From positions 1 through 64,000 of the forward strand of contig NZ_CP007790.1 in the NCBI RefSeq assembly GCF_000835165.1: DNA of 64,000 bases. Direction: 5' to 3'. How positions within the stretch are numbered: the stretch's first letter is position 1; each line of letters starts with the position of its first letter. The translations under genes and the position numbers were made by a program. The notes under the pieces are model-generated. The model was not told the origin of the DNA. It searched no databases and worked only from the letters and a program-made list of their open reading frames with translations. This document shows, one piece after another, positions 40,335-48,872 of the stretch. This stretch comes from Corynebacterium marinum DSM 44953 (GTDB lineage Bacteria; Actinomycetota; Actinomycetes; Mycobacteriales; Mycobacteriaceae).

Positions 40335-41366
40335 TCAGCGACGCCAGGTGGTGGGGTCGCCGGCTGCGTTCTCGGGATCCAGCTCCCACGCCCGGGCGAT
40401 AAGTTCCATGGACCGGGTGTTGCTCTGCGTGTCGGAGCCTTTGACCAGGAGCATGAGCTCGTCTGCCTGCGCCTTCTCGACGAAGGTCTCCAGGTAATCG
40501 GCGACCTGTTCACCGGTGCCGACACCGTAATAGTCGAGCATCGAGGCGTACTGCCGCCCAGCCGCAGAAGCCATCAAGTGAGCGATCTCTCCCTCGCTGA
40601 CGGCACGTCCATTGAAGTGCATCGCCGTGACGTGCTGCCGCACCATCTGTTCGTGGATCCGGCCTGCTTCTTCTTCAGTCTCGGCGGCAGTCGCGTTGAG
40701 GGCCGCGATCACGTAGGGCGCCGACATCACCGAGGAAGGCTCGAAAGTCTCCCGGTAGAGCTCAACGGCCTGTTCGAGCATCGGGGGGAACAGGTGTGAG
40801 GCGAACGAATAGGGCAACCCCAGCTGGGCGGCGAGCTGCGCCCCGTAGAGGGAGGAACCGAGCACATAGAGCGGCACGTTGGTGCCCCGGCCCGGGATGG
40901 CCTGCACGCCCGGGAAGGGCGATTCCCCCTGGAGGTAGTGCATGAGTTCGATGATGTCCGAGGGAAAATTCTCCGCCGCATTCAGGGGGCGCCGCAATGC
41001 CCGCGCCAGGGTCGTGCGGTCGGTGCCGGGGGCCCGGCCAAGCCCCAGGTCGATCCGACCGGGATACATCTCCTCGAGCGTGCCGAACTGCTCCGCGACG
41101 ACATAGGGGGAATGGTTGGGCAGCATGACCCCACCGGCGCCGAGCCGGATGGTCGAGGTATGTGCCGCGACTTGCGCGATGACCAGGGCGGGGACCGCGG
41201 AGGCGATGGAGGAGGAGTTGTGGTGCTCGGAATACTAGACCCGGGAATAACCCAGCCGTTCGGCCTGCTGCGCTATGGCGACAGAACGCCGAAAGGCATC
41301 GGCAGGACGCTCTCCTTCGTAAAAACTGGAGAAATCGACGATGGACAACGGTACTCGGGGTGTCAT
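40335..41366 (-). pseudogene. Luciferase-like (LLM class) flavin-dependent oxidoreductase, nonsense mutation
   Basis: Full length from ATG 41366 would be 343 residues. The single lesion is TAG at 41237-41235, which splits GYSRV from [21 protein letters not shown] proteins usually have Trp or another residue before xxEHHN, so TGG-to-TAG is the likely change. After the stop all signatures are intact: [34 protein letters not shown], then [10 protein letters not shown] and [27 protein letters not shown]. These enzymes use FMNH2 and oxygen, or F420, on varied substrates. A truncated product from ATG 41126 would lack the first barrel strands. Recent loss or a sequence error. Confidence 0.88.
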
Positions 41367-41479
41367 GCGGCTCCGTTTTGTCGGGATCGGGAAGGCGGGA
41401 GGCCACGACAGGAACGCGCTGAGCCCGATGGATGCACCACCGGATCAGGTGACCCCTGACGGGGGATCTCTTGCCGGGG

Positions 41480-42109
41480 TTAGCTCTGGCTGCGGCCGGC
41501 CAGGGCGGATTCGACGAGGTTGCTGGCCGCAACCGGCGTCTTGTCCTCGACCGCCTGGCGCCAGCCGGCGGTGTCGGTGACAGCGGCGAGGTTCGAGTGC
41601 AGCACGGCCAGCAGCGCAGTGTGCACCGTTTTCGCGTCCACGGATCCGGCGGCGTTGGAGATGCCGATCGCCCCGGTCGCGTCCGAGAGCACCTCCACCT
41701 TCAGGCCGAGGGATTCCGCGCCCACCGCGGATCCGATGATGCAGTTGTTGGTCATGAAACCAACCAGAGTGATGGTGTCCACCTCCTGAGCACGGATCCA
41801 TTCCTCCAGGTCGGTGTCGGCGAAGACGCTGGCGAAGACCTTCGAGGTCTGCTGCCAGTCGGACTGCACGAGGTCGGCGACCTCGGGGTGCAGCTGCGCA
41901 CCCGTGGAACCGGCCGCGAAGACCGGGGCGCCTTCAGGCAGCTCGTGCCGGATCGCGGCGACAGGAACGTTGTTCTCGCCAGCGATGGTGAGGGCGTCGA
42001 TGATGGCGGCCAGCGTCTCGTTGCGGGGAGGGTACTGGATTTCCAGGGGGCCGTCGAAATACTCGTTCTGGATGTCGACGAGGACCAGGGCTCTGCGCGG
42101 CTGGGTCAT
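41480..42109 (-). CDS. Isochorismatase-family cysteine hydrolase
   Basis: 209 residues from ATG 42109 (MTQPRRALVLVDIQNEYFDG). The catalytic triad is visible in part: Asp in LVLVDIQNEY near 12, and Cys in LVGFMTNNCIIGSAVGAESLG near 135. Such enzymes hydrolyse amides or isochorismate-like esters; nicotinamidase and N-carbamoyl hydrolases are relatives. It is divergent from a GlxA-type regulator 122 bases away, a common pairing in which the regulator controls the hydrolase. The exact substrate is unknown. Confidence 0.88.
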   Translation of the reverse strand: MTQPRRALVLVDIQNEYFDGPLEIQYPPRNETLAAIIDALTIAGENNVPVAAIRHELPEGAPVFAAGSTGAQLHPEVADLVQSDWQQTSKVFASVFADTDLEEWIRAQEVDTITLVGFMTNNCIIGSAVGAESLGLKVEVLSDATGAIGISNAAGSVDAKTVHTALLAVLHSNLAAVTDTAGWRQAVEDKTPVAASNLVESALAGRSQS

Positions 42110-42162
42110 GGGTGTCCTTTCCACAGTAATGGGCGATCGCGCTGTGGGGCGCGTCAGTCCCT

Positions 42163-42209
42163 AGTGTTCTCTTTTCCCCTCCACTAGCGTGAGTGTCATT
42201 TATGATGAC
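42163..42209. promoter_or_regulatory. Inverted repeats in the hydrolase/GlxA divergent gap
   Basis: CTAGTG (42163-42168) with CACTAG (42182-42187), and GTCAT (42195-42199) with ATGAC (42205-42209), lie between the two divergent genes. They are plausible operator half-sites for the GlxA-type regulator. No experimental match is known to me. Confidence 0.35.
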
Positions 42210-42231
42210 CTTCGATGGAAAAAGGACAAGC

Positions 42232-43200
42232 ATGAAGATCACCGTCCACGCTTTCGAGACGATCCCGATGTTCCACCTCTCGGTCCCCCTGCTGGTCTTC
42301 TCCGAGGTGGGGCAGCTGGGAACGGCGCAGGGCTGGCAGGCTCAGGTGTGGTCTCTGCATGGGCGGCCGGTGCGCACCGCTGAGGGTGTGGTTCTCGGTG
42401 ACATTCACGGCCCGGAGATCGCCGACCACGCCGATCTGCTCATCTTCCCCTCCTGGCCAGCCGATCTGCCTGCCGTCGATGCCGAAATCACACGGATCAT
42501 CCAGCGGGCGCATGAGCGGGGGGCGGTGATTGTCGGCCTGTGTCTGGGGGCGTTTCCCGTGGCGGCCAGCGGTATCACCGATGGGCGGTCGGTGGTGACG
42601 CACTGGGGGGCGGCTGATCAGTTAGATCAGGCCTATCCGCGGGTACGGGTGGAGCCTGAAGCCCTCTACATCGACCACGGTGACGTGCTGACCTCTGCCG
42701 GGACCGCCTCGGGGCTGGATGCGTGTCTGCACCTGGTGCGGGAGCGGTTGGGGTCGCGTGCTGCGGCCATGCTGGCCCGCCGGCTGGTCATCGCCCCGCA
42801 CCGTGAGGGGGATCAGGCGCAGTACATCGACAGGCCCTTGCGGGGTGAGCCGGTGCCCGGACCGGTCAACGAGGTCATCGACTGGATCCTGGAGAACCTG
42901 GACCAGCCGATGACCGTGGCAGCGATGGCGGAGCGGGCGCATATGAGCCAACGCAACTTCACCAGAGTGTTCACACAGATCACCGGCACCACGCCCGGTA
43001 AGTGGCTCACCCAGAACCGGTTGAACCACGCTCGAACCCTGTTGGAGAGCACGCGGGACTCCATCGCGGACATCGCCCGTGCGTGCGGGTTCGCCAGCCC
43101 CGTGACGTTCCGTCAGAATTTCACGGCCGCCTACTCGACCACCCCGACGTCGTACCGGCAGCGTTTCCACGAGAATGAACCCCACCGAGCGTATAAGTGA
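42232..43200 (+). CDS. GlxA-type transcriptional regulator (DJ-1/PfpI + AraC HTH)
   Basis: 322 residues from ATG 42232 (MKITVHAFETIPMFHLSVPL), with AAAGGA upstream; ATG 42193 is less well placed. The N-terminal DJ-1/PfpI-like ligand domain has the elbow IVGLCLGAFPVAASG near 105, with Cys. The C-terminal AraC domain has two helix-turn-helix units: TVAAMAERAHMSQRNFTRVF near 235 and SIADIARACGFASPVTFRQNF near 285. It probably senses a small metabolite and acts on the divergent hydrolase. The end of the gene coincides with an inverted repeat bracketing the recombinase remnant. Confidence 0.93.
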   Translation: MKITVHAFETIPMFHLSVPLLVFSEVGQLGTAQGWQAQVWSLHGRPVRTAEGVVLGDIHGPEIADHADLLIFPSWPADLPAVDAEITRIIQRAHERGAVIVGLCLGAFPVAASGITDGRSVVTHWGAADQLDQAYPRVRVEPEALYIDHGDVLTSAGTASGLDACLHLVRERLGSRAAAMLARRLVIAPHREGDQAQYIDRPLRGEPVPGPVNEVIDWILENLDQPMTVAAMAERAHMSQRNFTRVFTQITGTTPGKWLTQNRLNHARTLLESTRDSIADIARACGFASPVTFRQNFTAAYSTTPTSYRQRFHENEPHRAYK

Positions 43201-43212
43201 CAGAAGTGCGTT

Positions 43213-43329
43213 ATGGCGTTGATCGGTTATACGCGGGCTCTGAAATCGGACGGATCGTAGACCGCGGATCTGCAGCGTGTCGCTCTGCTGGCTACCGGGG
43301 TGGAACCGGAGCATCGGTATAGAGGCCTC
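43213..43329 (+). pseudogene. Remnant of a serine recombinase (Tn3-type resolvase) N-terminus
   Basis: Translation from ATG 43213 reads MALIGYTRALKSDGS, a TAG stop, then TADLQRVALLATGVEPEHRYR. This follows the resolvase N-terminus (xxLIGYARVSxxDGSQxxDLQxDALxxAGVxxxxIYED). A Gln codon has become TAG, the catalytic Ser position reads Ala (YTRALK), and similarity stops at about 39 codons. The remaining 150 or so residues are gone. It directly follows the GlxA gene. Seen by pattern, not by alignment. Confidence 0.6.
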
Positions 43330-43453
43330 GCGATTCCGCTACCGCCGGTCGGTGCCGGAGCGGCGGTGCAGGCGACTTCTGACAGCGGCACTATCGCTGG
43401 GCCGGGATCCATGACATACTGGGCGTTGGTCGCGGTTTCTGTGTGCAGTGTCT
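43330..43453. other. Spacer between recombinase remnant and cspA leader
   Basis: No gene is recognisable. GC-rich DNA that may be more of the decayed element; a promoter for the cspA transcript could lie near the end (GACATACTGG around 43413). Confidence 0.35.
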
Positions 43454-43492
43454 AGGCGCTCGCAAGAGATTTACACGCGAGCGCCTTGTTTT
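43454..43492 (+). terminator. Hairpin with T-run ahead of cspA
   Basis: AGGCGCTCGC (43454-43463) pairs perfectly with GCGAGCGCCT (43477-43486) around a 13-base AT-rich loop, followed by TTGTTTTCC. It lies 120 bases before cspA. It may terminate an upstream transcript, or act in the cspA leader as an attenuator. Confidence 0.65.
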
Positions 43493-43608
43493 CCTCAGCC
43501 ATGCAGTAACTGCGGAGGTTGATGGTCGACGAGGAGTTCCAACGACTCGGGCGTCAGCGAATCATGCTGGCGAACGTAGCATCGCCTCATCAGGAAAAGG
43601 TAATACAT

Positions 43609-43812
43609 ATGGCACAGGGAACTGTTAAGTGGTTCAACGGCGAAAAGGGCTTTGGTTTCATTGCCCCCAACGACGGATCCGCTGATCTCTTCGTCCACTA
43701 CTCCGAGATTCAGGGTGGCGGTTTCCGCACCCTCGAGGAGAACCAGCCGGTCGAGTTCGAGGTCGGCGAGGGCGCCAAGGGCCCGCAGGCACAGCAGGTT
43801 CGCCCGCTGTAA
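43609..43812 (+). CDS. cspA: Cold-shock protein
   Basis: 67 residues from ATG 43609 ([20 protein letters not shown]). RNA-binding motifs RNP1 (KGFGFIAP) and RNP2 (LFVHYSEI) are intact, and the length is that of a single cold-shock domain. The protein binds single-stranded RNA/DNA and melts RNA structure. AGGAAAAGG lies 11 bases ahead of the start. The frame from 43519 is rejected. A long untranslated leader is expected for cold-shock genes. Base composition is lower in GC than the genome average in the leader. Confidence 0.97.
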   Translation: MAQGTVKWFNGEKGFGFIAPNDGSADLFVHYSEIQGGGFRTLEENQPVEFEVGEGAKGPQAQQVRPL

Positions 43813-43834
43813 GCCACTGGCTCGCTAAAGAATA

Positions 43835-43864
43835 ACCGCCTCACCTTCGGGTGCGGCGGTTTTT
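43835..43864 (+). terminator. Terminator of cspA
   Basis: ACCGCCTCACC and GGTGCGGCGGT pair with a TTCG tetraloop, followed by TTTTC. Confidence 0.92.
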
Positions 43865-44320
43865 CTCATCTCCGGGTCAGGCTTGGATTCGAGTGGTCGC
43901 TGCAGCAGCACCGTCAACACCACTTCTTGAAGGGCGGTCATCGTTGCTCGGCGTGGTCGATTTTGAGCTGTATCGCCTGCATGCATGCTCACCTACCGGC
44001 CGTTGAGCATAGGCGTCATCGTGGAAGCGATCACCCCGAGACCGGATATGTTCGTTAAAGGTCATCGCAAGGCTGAGGTGTGAGGCGTTAGACGCCTTCT
44101 GACCCTGCCAACGGCCCCGATCCGGCAACAGCGTTGGAACTGAGACCGTCACCGGTACAAACTCGATCCAGAAGGTCATCGCAGCCCCCGATCATCCGAA
44201 AGATCGGACCATCCAAAGCCCCACACGTTGTGAACTACGCGCCTGAAGCGGGACCGAGAAATCGATGTCCACTCCAGAAATCGCAGTTCACTTATACGAT
44301 TGGGGGTTAGACTGACGTGC
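43865..44320. other. Gene-free stretch after cspA
   Basis: 456 bases with no supported gene. Short frames on both strands are stop-ridden. It could be decayed mobile DNA: it lies within the inverted-repeat bracket and is less GC-biased at third positions than its flanks. No transposase motif could be confirmed. Confidence 0.5.
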
Positions 44321-45895
44321 ATGATGCCGCTGAAGCCTGACCGATCCGGACATCACGACCCCACATCCCGTGGACGCGAGGTGACCGCCGCCGATTCAAA
44401 CGACGACGTCGTCCCGGCCGGGCAGATCACGCCGTCCATCCCGAAGTTGATCGGAGTGGCCGTCGCTGCCGCCGCCCTGATCGGCGGGGGGACGGCCCTC
44501 GGAATCTCCCAGGCGATGCCCGTCCCTCAGGAGTCCGCGTACGTCATGCAGGATTCTCCCCGGCTCGCGCCGTCCGAACAGACGGACGTGGTGATCCACA
44601 ACCCGGACGCGGTGCTCAGCGCCGGGGACGAGGCCAGGATCGTCCGGGATGCCGAGAGGCTCGAGGTTCCCGCGGTGGTCACCCAGCTGCACTACATGGT
44701 CTTCGCCGACAACCACGAGAACGTCAACGACACGGTGGAGGAGTTCGCCCGCGACACCCGACCCGACCTGATCTCCGCCGATGACGACCACTTCGCCGAC
44801 GGCGTCCTCATTGTCGGTGTCGGGCTGGACCCTCGCCAGTCCTTCGTGTTCGCGGGCAACGACGTCGCCGACGCGCTGCATCTGCACTCGGGTAGCCACC
44901 TCGACAAGGCGGTCACCGCAATCCAGCCCGGGGTCAAGGACAACAACATCCCCGCCGGGCTGTTCGCCGGTGCCGATGCCGCCACCGACACCGAGACTCT
45001 CGCGCGGGACCTGTACGGGGATGCCCGCAACAACCGGGTCGGTGCGATCATTGGCGGGGGAGTGGGTGCGGCGGGAGGTGCCGCGGCGGCGGCCGCCGGC
45101 GCCGGCGCCGTGCTCCGGACCCGCCGCAAGAAGGCGCTGACCGCCCGGCAGCACTACGACGTGGTGTCCCGGGAGTACGGTTCGCTCGCCCAGCGGCTCG
45201 ACCACATCGACATCCGGGCACACTCGCTGACCTCCCCGTTCGCGGACAACCAGATGCGGAAGCAGTGGGAGGAGGTACGCGACCGCTTCCTCAATCTTCA
45301 CGATCATGTGGATTCCTTCAGCCATCTCTCCGCCAGCTCCCCGGACAAGGCCTTCCTCTCACACGCCACGGAGCTTGACGACGCCGCGGAAACCACCACC
45401 CGGGTCAGCTACGCCGAAGCGAACATCGACAGCCTGTTCAGGCTCGAACACGGCGATGAAACCGTGCGCCGTACCGAGCTCGCGGCGCTCCGCGAGGACG
45501 TCATCGCGGCTCAACTGGAGATAGGCGAGTCCGAATCGGAGCTGTCCCAGCGCCTGCGCGGCATTGAGCGCCGCGCCGACGAGCTCTCCGCCTCCGCGTC
45601 GTCGCCGTCGTTCATGGACCAGTTCGTGGTGCTGCTGGGGGATTACCGCCTGGCACTGGCTCAGCTGCAGGAGCAGAGGTTCTCGGATGTCAAGCCCGCC
45701 TCGGAGCTGGCCGCCCCGGCCATCTACGACCGGAACTACCGCCCCGGTTACGGCTACCACGGCTTCGTCCCTTTCTGGACGTTGAGCACCTGGCACTCGA
45801 GCAATGTCCAGGCAAACGAGGCGACGCAGTCCTCCTCGACCAACTCGTCCTTCAGCTCGGGCTTCTCCGGGGCGGGCGGTTCCTCAAGCTTCTGA
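44321..45895 (+). CDS. DUF5129-type membrane protein
   Basis: About 524 residues from ATG 44321; GTG 44381 (VTAADSNDD) is another candidate, as no clear ribosome site marks the start. A membrane helix (LIGVAVAAAALIGGGTAL near 45) leads to an outer TPM-like domain (LSAGDEARIVRDAERLEVPAVV near 100, GVLIVGVGLDPRQSFVFAG near 160). A second helix is Gly/Ala-rich (IIGGGVGAAGGAAAAAAGAG near 245) and followed by RTRRKK. A long helical cytoplasmic part contains a coiled coil (AAQLEIGESESELSQRLRGIERRADEL). The Ser-rich, Gly-rich tail ends GGSSSF. This matches a corynebacterial family of unknown role. Confidence 0.78.
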   Translation: MMPLKPDRSGHHDPTSRGREVTAADSNDDVVPAGQITPSIPKLIGVAVAAAALIGGGTALGISQAMPVPQESAYVMQDSPRLAPSEQTDVVIHNPDAVLSAGDEARIVRDAERLEVPAVVTQLHYMVFADNHENVNDTVEEFARDTRPDLISADDDHFADGVLIVGVGLDPRQSFVFAGNDVADALHLHSGSHLDKAVTAIQPGVKDNNIPAGLFAGADAATDTETLARDLYGDARNNRVGAIIGGGVGAAGGAAAAAAGAGAVLRTRRKKALTARQHYDVVSREYGSLAQRLDHIDIRAHSLTSPFADNQMRKQWEEVRDRFLNLHDHVDSFSHLSASSPDKAFLSHATELDDAAETTTRVSYAEANIDSLFRLEHGDETVRRTELAALREDVIAAQLEIGESESELSQRLRGIERRADELSASASSPSFMDQFVVLLGDYRLALAQLQEQRFSDVKPASELAAPAIYDRNYRPGYGYHGFVPFWTLSTWHSSNVQANEATQSSSTNSSFSSGFSGAGGSSSF

Positions 45896-46020
45896 TCCGC
45901 CGCAGGTCACTCGACCTCGACGGGCAGGCTCGCGGCCGTCGACAAGCTGGGTGAGATCCACGAAGGGGCCCGACCCAGACACGAGGATTGAAAACCCCAT
46001 TCGAGGAGAAGAGGAATAAC

Positions 46021-46563
46021 GTGAAGATCACCGTTGTCGGAGGTTCGCCGGGTGCAGGTGCCCAGTTAGCTGTCGCGGCGGTGCGGGCGGGACATGATGT
46101 GACTGCGGTGTCGTGAAGCGGCAACGTTCCGGATGGCGTCACTGCGGTTGCCGGTAGCGCGACGGATGCTGAGGTCGCCCGCGCGGCGGTGACAAGGTCC
46201 ATCATTGCGGCGATGAGGGAGTCCGGGGTTCGTCGGCTTGTTGTCCAGTCCTCCCTGGGTGCGGGTGATTCGGGGAAGCAACTTCCTGTTCCGCTGCGTC
46301 AGCTGATGAAGGTTCTTCTTGCCAAGCCGTTGGCTGATCATAATGAGCAGGAGAAGGCGGTGCGGGAGTCCGGACTCGATTGGACCATTGTCTGCCCGAC
46401 CGGGCTGAAGGATGCTCCTGCCCGCGGCACGTGGCGGGCGCATGAGGTGCCTGACGGGGAAACGTTGGGCGGAACCATTCCCCGGGTTGATCTGGCTGCT
46501 TTCATGCTGGAGGTTGTGGCGGACGATTCGGCCGTTGCTAAGGGGTTCGGTATCAGCAGCTGA
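46021..46563 (+). pseudogene. NAD(P)-binding oxidoreductase, decayed
   Basis: From GTG 46021 (VKITVVGGSPGAGAQLAVAAV) the Rossmann GxxGxxG start is clear, but TGA at 46114-46116 interrupts TAVS-SGNVPDG, likely a former CGA. Downstream, AEVARAAV runs straight into TRSIIAAMRESGVRRLVVQSSLGAG, so some 25-30 residues that usually hold the central ADAVVVALG strand are missing. The C-terminus (DWTIVCPTGLKD, then PRVDLAAFMLEVV) is intact and typical of SDR-like NAD(P)H-binding proteins. Two independent lesions make it a real pseudogene. Ribosome site GAGGAGAAGAGG remains. Confidence 0.85.
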
Positions 46564-46631
46564 CCCACTCAGCTGCGTTCTGCGGGGAAATGCTTGTCGA
46601 CGCCCACGTGGCCAGCCCCGGGAAAATAAAA

Positions 46632-46656
46632 ACCGGGCCCCGTAGTGGGGCCCGGT
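46632..46656 (-). terminator. Terminator of the 46.7-kb membrane-protein gene
   Basis: ACCGGGCCCC and GGGGCCCGGT pair perfectly around five bases. Read leftward it is followed by TTTTTATTTTCC. It could also stop rightward reads from the decayed NAD(P)-binding gene. Confidence 0.88.
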
Positions 46657-46701
46657 AGAACATGTCACCGGCTCAACTGCTCACCGGCGCACGTCGGAAT
46701 G

Positions 46702-47058
46702 TCACCAGAAGACGGCGATGGCGATGTTGATCAGCGACATGCCGCCGACGGCGTGGGCGAGGCCCTTGGACACCGGCTCGTCGCGGGCGACCTTGCGGCG
46801 CGCGATGACGGCGGCGACCAGGACACCGACGAGGATGACCAGCTTGATGCCGATCTTCATGTGGTTGACCGTGCCGTCGTTCATCTCGGCCAGGCCGACG
46901 AGGCCCAGGCCGGTGAGCAGCTGGACCCAGGCGCCGATGTGCTGCCACTGGAGAACGGTGGGCTGGCGGAAGGTGGCGAGCCAGCCGCCGACGAGGGCGG
47001 CTGCACCGACAATGTGCAGGAAGACGAGGAAGGTATAGAGGAGGTCCATGCCTGACAT
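46702..47058 (-). CDS. Small four-helix membrane protein
   Basis: 118 residues from ATG 47058, or 115 from ATG 47049 (MDLLYTFLVFLHIVGAA). Four hydrophobic helices: LLYTFLVFLHIVGAAALVGGW, WVQLLTGLGLVGLAEM, IGIKLVILVGVLVAAVIA and GGMSLINIAIAVFW. The His in the first helix and the arrangement resemble small haem- or quinone-associated membrane proteins, but I cannot name a family. Probably its own transcription unit; TspO follows 40 bases further on the same strand. Confidence 0.8.
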   Translation of the reverse strand: MSGMDLLYTFLVFLHIVGAAALVGGWLATFRQPTVLQWQHIGAWVQLLTGLGLVGLAEMNDGTVNHMKIGIKLVILVGVLVAAVIARRKVARDEPVSKGLAHAVGGMSLINIAIAVFW

Positions 47059-47098
47059 GCTAACTTTTCGGCACTCAGGTGGCTAAACGGACAGCGGC

Positions 47099-47608
47099 TC
47101 AGCGGTTCTGGTACCAGATCGTCCCCGTGAGCACGGTGGCGAAGGCGGTCCACGCGGCGTAGGGGAGAAGGAACGCGCCGCGGCGCTTATTCACTGCGAT
47201 GTTGCGTCTGGCCAGGTCGGCGCTGGAGATCGCGAGCATGCCCGCCTCGAGGGTGGCCGGTCCGGGCTGGTGCCCCTTGAAGAACAGCGCGCTCCACCCG
47301 GCGTTGAGCGCCAGGTTGGCGGCGAGCGCGTTGCGCAGCTCCTGGTATTCGGCCGTATCGCCGCGTTCCTGCAGGTCGGCGAGGCTCCGGCCCGCGACGG
47401 CGGCGATGCTGGCGTACAGCCCGGTCCAGGCGACGGGGAAGACCCAGGCGGGTGGCTGGATAGCGGGTTTGGTCAATGACCGGTACCAGGGCGAGGACGT
47501 GTCGGTGGCCAGGGAACCTGCAATGGCGGTGGCCACGACTGCAGCTGACGTGGCGCCGATGGTGCGGTGGCGGCGCTGTCTGAGGGCGGGGAAGTCGAGG
47601 ATGTCCAT
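47099..47608 (-). CDS. TspO/MBR family protein
   Basis: 169 residues from ATG 47608. Five membrane helices with the aromatic-rich TspO signature SLTKPAIQPPAWVFPVAWTGLYASIAAVAG near 44-73 and a late WTAFATVLTGTIWYQNR. TspO proteins bind tetrapyrroles and related ligands in the membrane and have been linked to stress and porphyrin handling. An N-terminal extension of about 15 residues is longer than in E. coli-type families. It is 40 bases upstream of the small membrane-protein gene, same strand, so perhaps cotranscribed. Confidence 0.9.
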   Translation of the reverse strand: MDILDFPALRQRRHRTIGATSAAVVATAIAGSLATDTSSPWYRSLTKPAIQPPAWVFPVAWTGLYASIAAVAGRSLADLQERGDTAEYQELRNALAANLALNAGWSALFFKGHQPGPATLEAGMLAISSADLARRNIAVNKRRGAFLLPYAAWTAFATVLTGTIWYQNR

Positions 47609-47702
47609 GTCCCCGATGCTAGAGAATCGCGTGCCCGCCAGCCGCGCCGAGGAGGAAGGGGCGGGTCCACTGACACCGTGAACCAGCCCCCGCGTCCACC
47701 TC

Positions 47703-48872
47703 CTATTCGGCGGCGAGTTCGGCGAGACCAGCCTGATCGGTGACCTCGATGTCCTCGTCGGTGATGAGGAAGCTCATGAGGTCCTGGCCGAGGACGACTT
47801 CGCCGTCGTAGTTTTCCTTGGTCCGGGCGATCATCTCTTCGTCGCTGATGCCCTCGACCTTGCCGGGGATGCCGTTGACGAAGTGGCTGTACACAGCCAG
47901 CTTCGGCTGTGCCTGGGCGAAGATCTCGCCGGCCTGGTCCGGGGTGGTGTGGTGCGAGATGACCTGGGGCAGGACGTTGCGGTCCTGGAAGGCGGCGACT
48001 TCGTGGATCAGGATGTCGGCGTCCTTGCCGTAGGTCGCCACATTCTCGTTCGGGATGGTGTCGCCGCTGATGACCACAGACTTGCCCTCGTAGTCGATCC
48101 GGTAGCCCTTGGCTGGTTGGATCACGTCCGCCGGGTCGTGCTGCACGTCGAACATCGTCACCTTCAGGCCGTCCTCGTCGAAGATGACGCCGTCCTCGGT
48201 GAACTCGTGGGCCTCGATGCCGGTGGTGTCGCGCTCGAGCTCCCCGTCGGCGACGCGGACGTCGACGTCGTTCTGGAAGGCTTCGCGCAGGTTGTCCACG
48301 ATGTTGGTCACGCCCTCGGGGCCGTAGACGTCGAAGGCTCCCTCACGGCCGCCGAAGGCGGGCACGTAACCGGTCATCCACAGGTCGTCGATGCTGAGGA
48401 CGTGGTCGGAGTGGAAATGGGTGAGGAAGAGTCCGTCGACTTGTCCGGCCTCCACGCCGGCCTGGATGAGGCGGACGATGGCGCCACGGCCGGCGTCGAC
48501 GACGTAGTTGTTCTCTCCCGCCTGGACGAGCACGGAGAAGCCGAAGCGTTCCGTGCTCGGGATCGGGCTGCCCGTGCCCAGCAGCGTCACCCGCAGTTCG
48601 CCCTCGGCCGGGGGGTTCGCCGCCGGGTGGGTGGACTCGGTGATGTTCACCGGGAAGTCGTTCGCTGTCACGTCCCGGGGCTCAGCTGCGTTGCGTGACG
48701 ATGTCGCCGACGAGGACGTGGACGAGGACGTGGACGAGGACTCAGTGGTGGAGGATCCGCTTTCCTGGGCCCCGGTGGCGGTGCAGGCGGTGACTGCCGT
48801 CAGCGAGAGAAGGAGGGCTCCGGTCAGGGCCGTCCTGGCGAAGGGGCGGGTTCTGGAAATGAAAGGTTTCAT
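47703..48872 (-). CDS. Secreted metallo-beta-lactamase-fold lipoprotein
   Basis: 389 residues from ATG 48872. The signal peptide ends LTAVTAC (lipid-modified Cys near 30), followed by a Ser/Thr linker. The MBL fold has GTGSPIPSTERFG near 100, the metal motif THFHSDHVLSIDDLW near 155, VISGDTIPNENVATYGKDADILIHE near 270 with the metal Asp, and HHTTPDQAGEIFAQAQPKLAVYSHF near 318. The layout is that of RNase Z/arylsulfatase-like MBL proteins. Being exported and lipid-anchored rules out tRNA processing; an extracellular esterase or sulfatase role is inferred. Confidence 0.9.
   Translation of the reverse strand: MKPFISRTRPFARTALTGALLLSLTAVTACTATGAQESGSSTTESSSTSSSTSSSATSSRNAAEPRDVTANDFPVNITESTHPAANPPAEGELRVTLLGTGSPIPSTERFGFSVLVQAGENNYVVDAGRGAIVRLIQAGVEAGQVDGLFLTHFHSDHVLSIDDLWMTGYVPAFGGREGAFDVYGPEGVTNIVDNLREAFQNDVDVRVADGELERDTTGIEAHEFTEDGVIFDEDGLKVTMFDVQHDPADVIQPAKGYRIDYEGKSVVISGDTIPNENVATYGKDADILIHEVAAFQDRNVLPQVISHHTTPDQAGEIFAQAQPKLAVYSHFVNGIPGKVEGISDEEMIARTKENYDGEVVLGQDLMSFLITDEDIEVTDQAGLAELAAE

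Larger units (their letters stand above)
43190..44299. mobile_element. Possible decayed insertion bracketed by 11-bp inverted repeats
   Basis: CGTATAAGTGA at 43190-43200 and its exact reverse complement TCACTTATACG at 44289-44299 face inward. Beyond the 11 bases the ends show only loose further similarity. Inside are the recombinase remnant, cspA and about 480 bases without a gene. The left repeat includes the GlxA stop codon. No intact transposase is present and no target duplication is evident, so this is suggestive only. Confidence 0.35.

Noticed and set aside
43865..44320. Transposase gene after cspA
   Set aside because: Frames on both strands are broken and no DDE or Tyr/Ser recombinase motif could be read. 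Kept only as possible decayed DNA.
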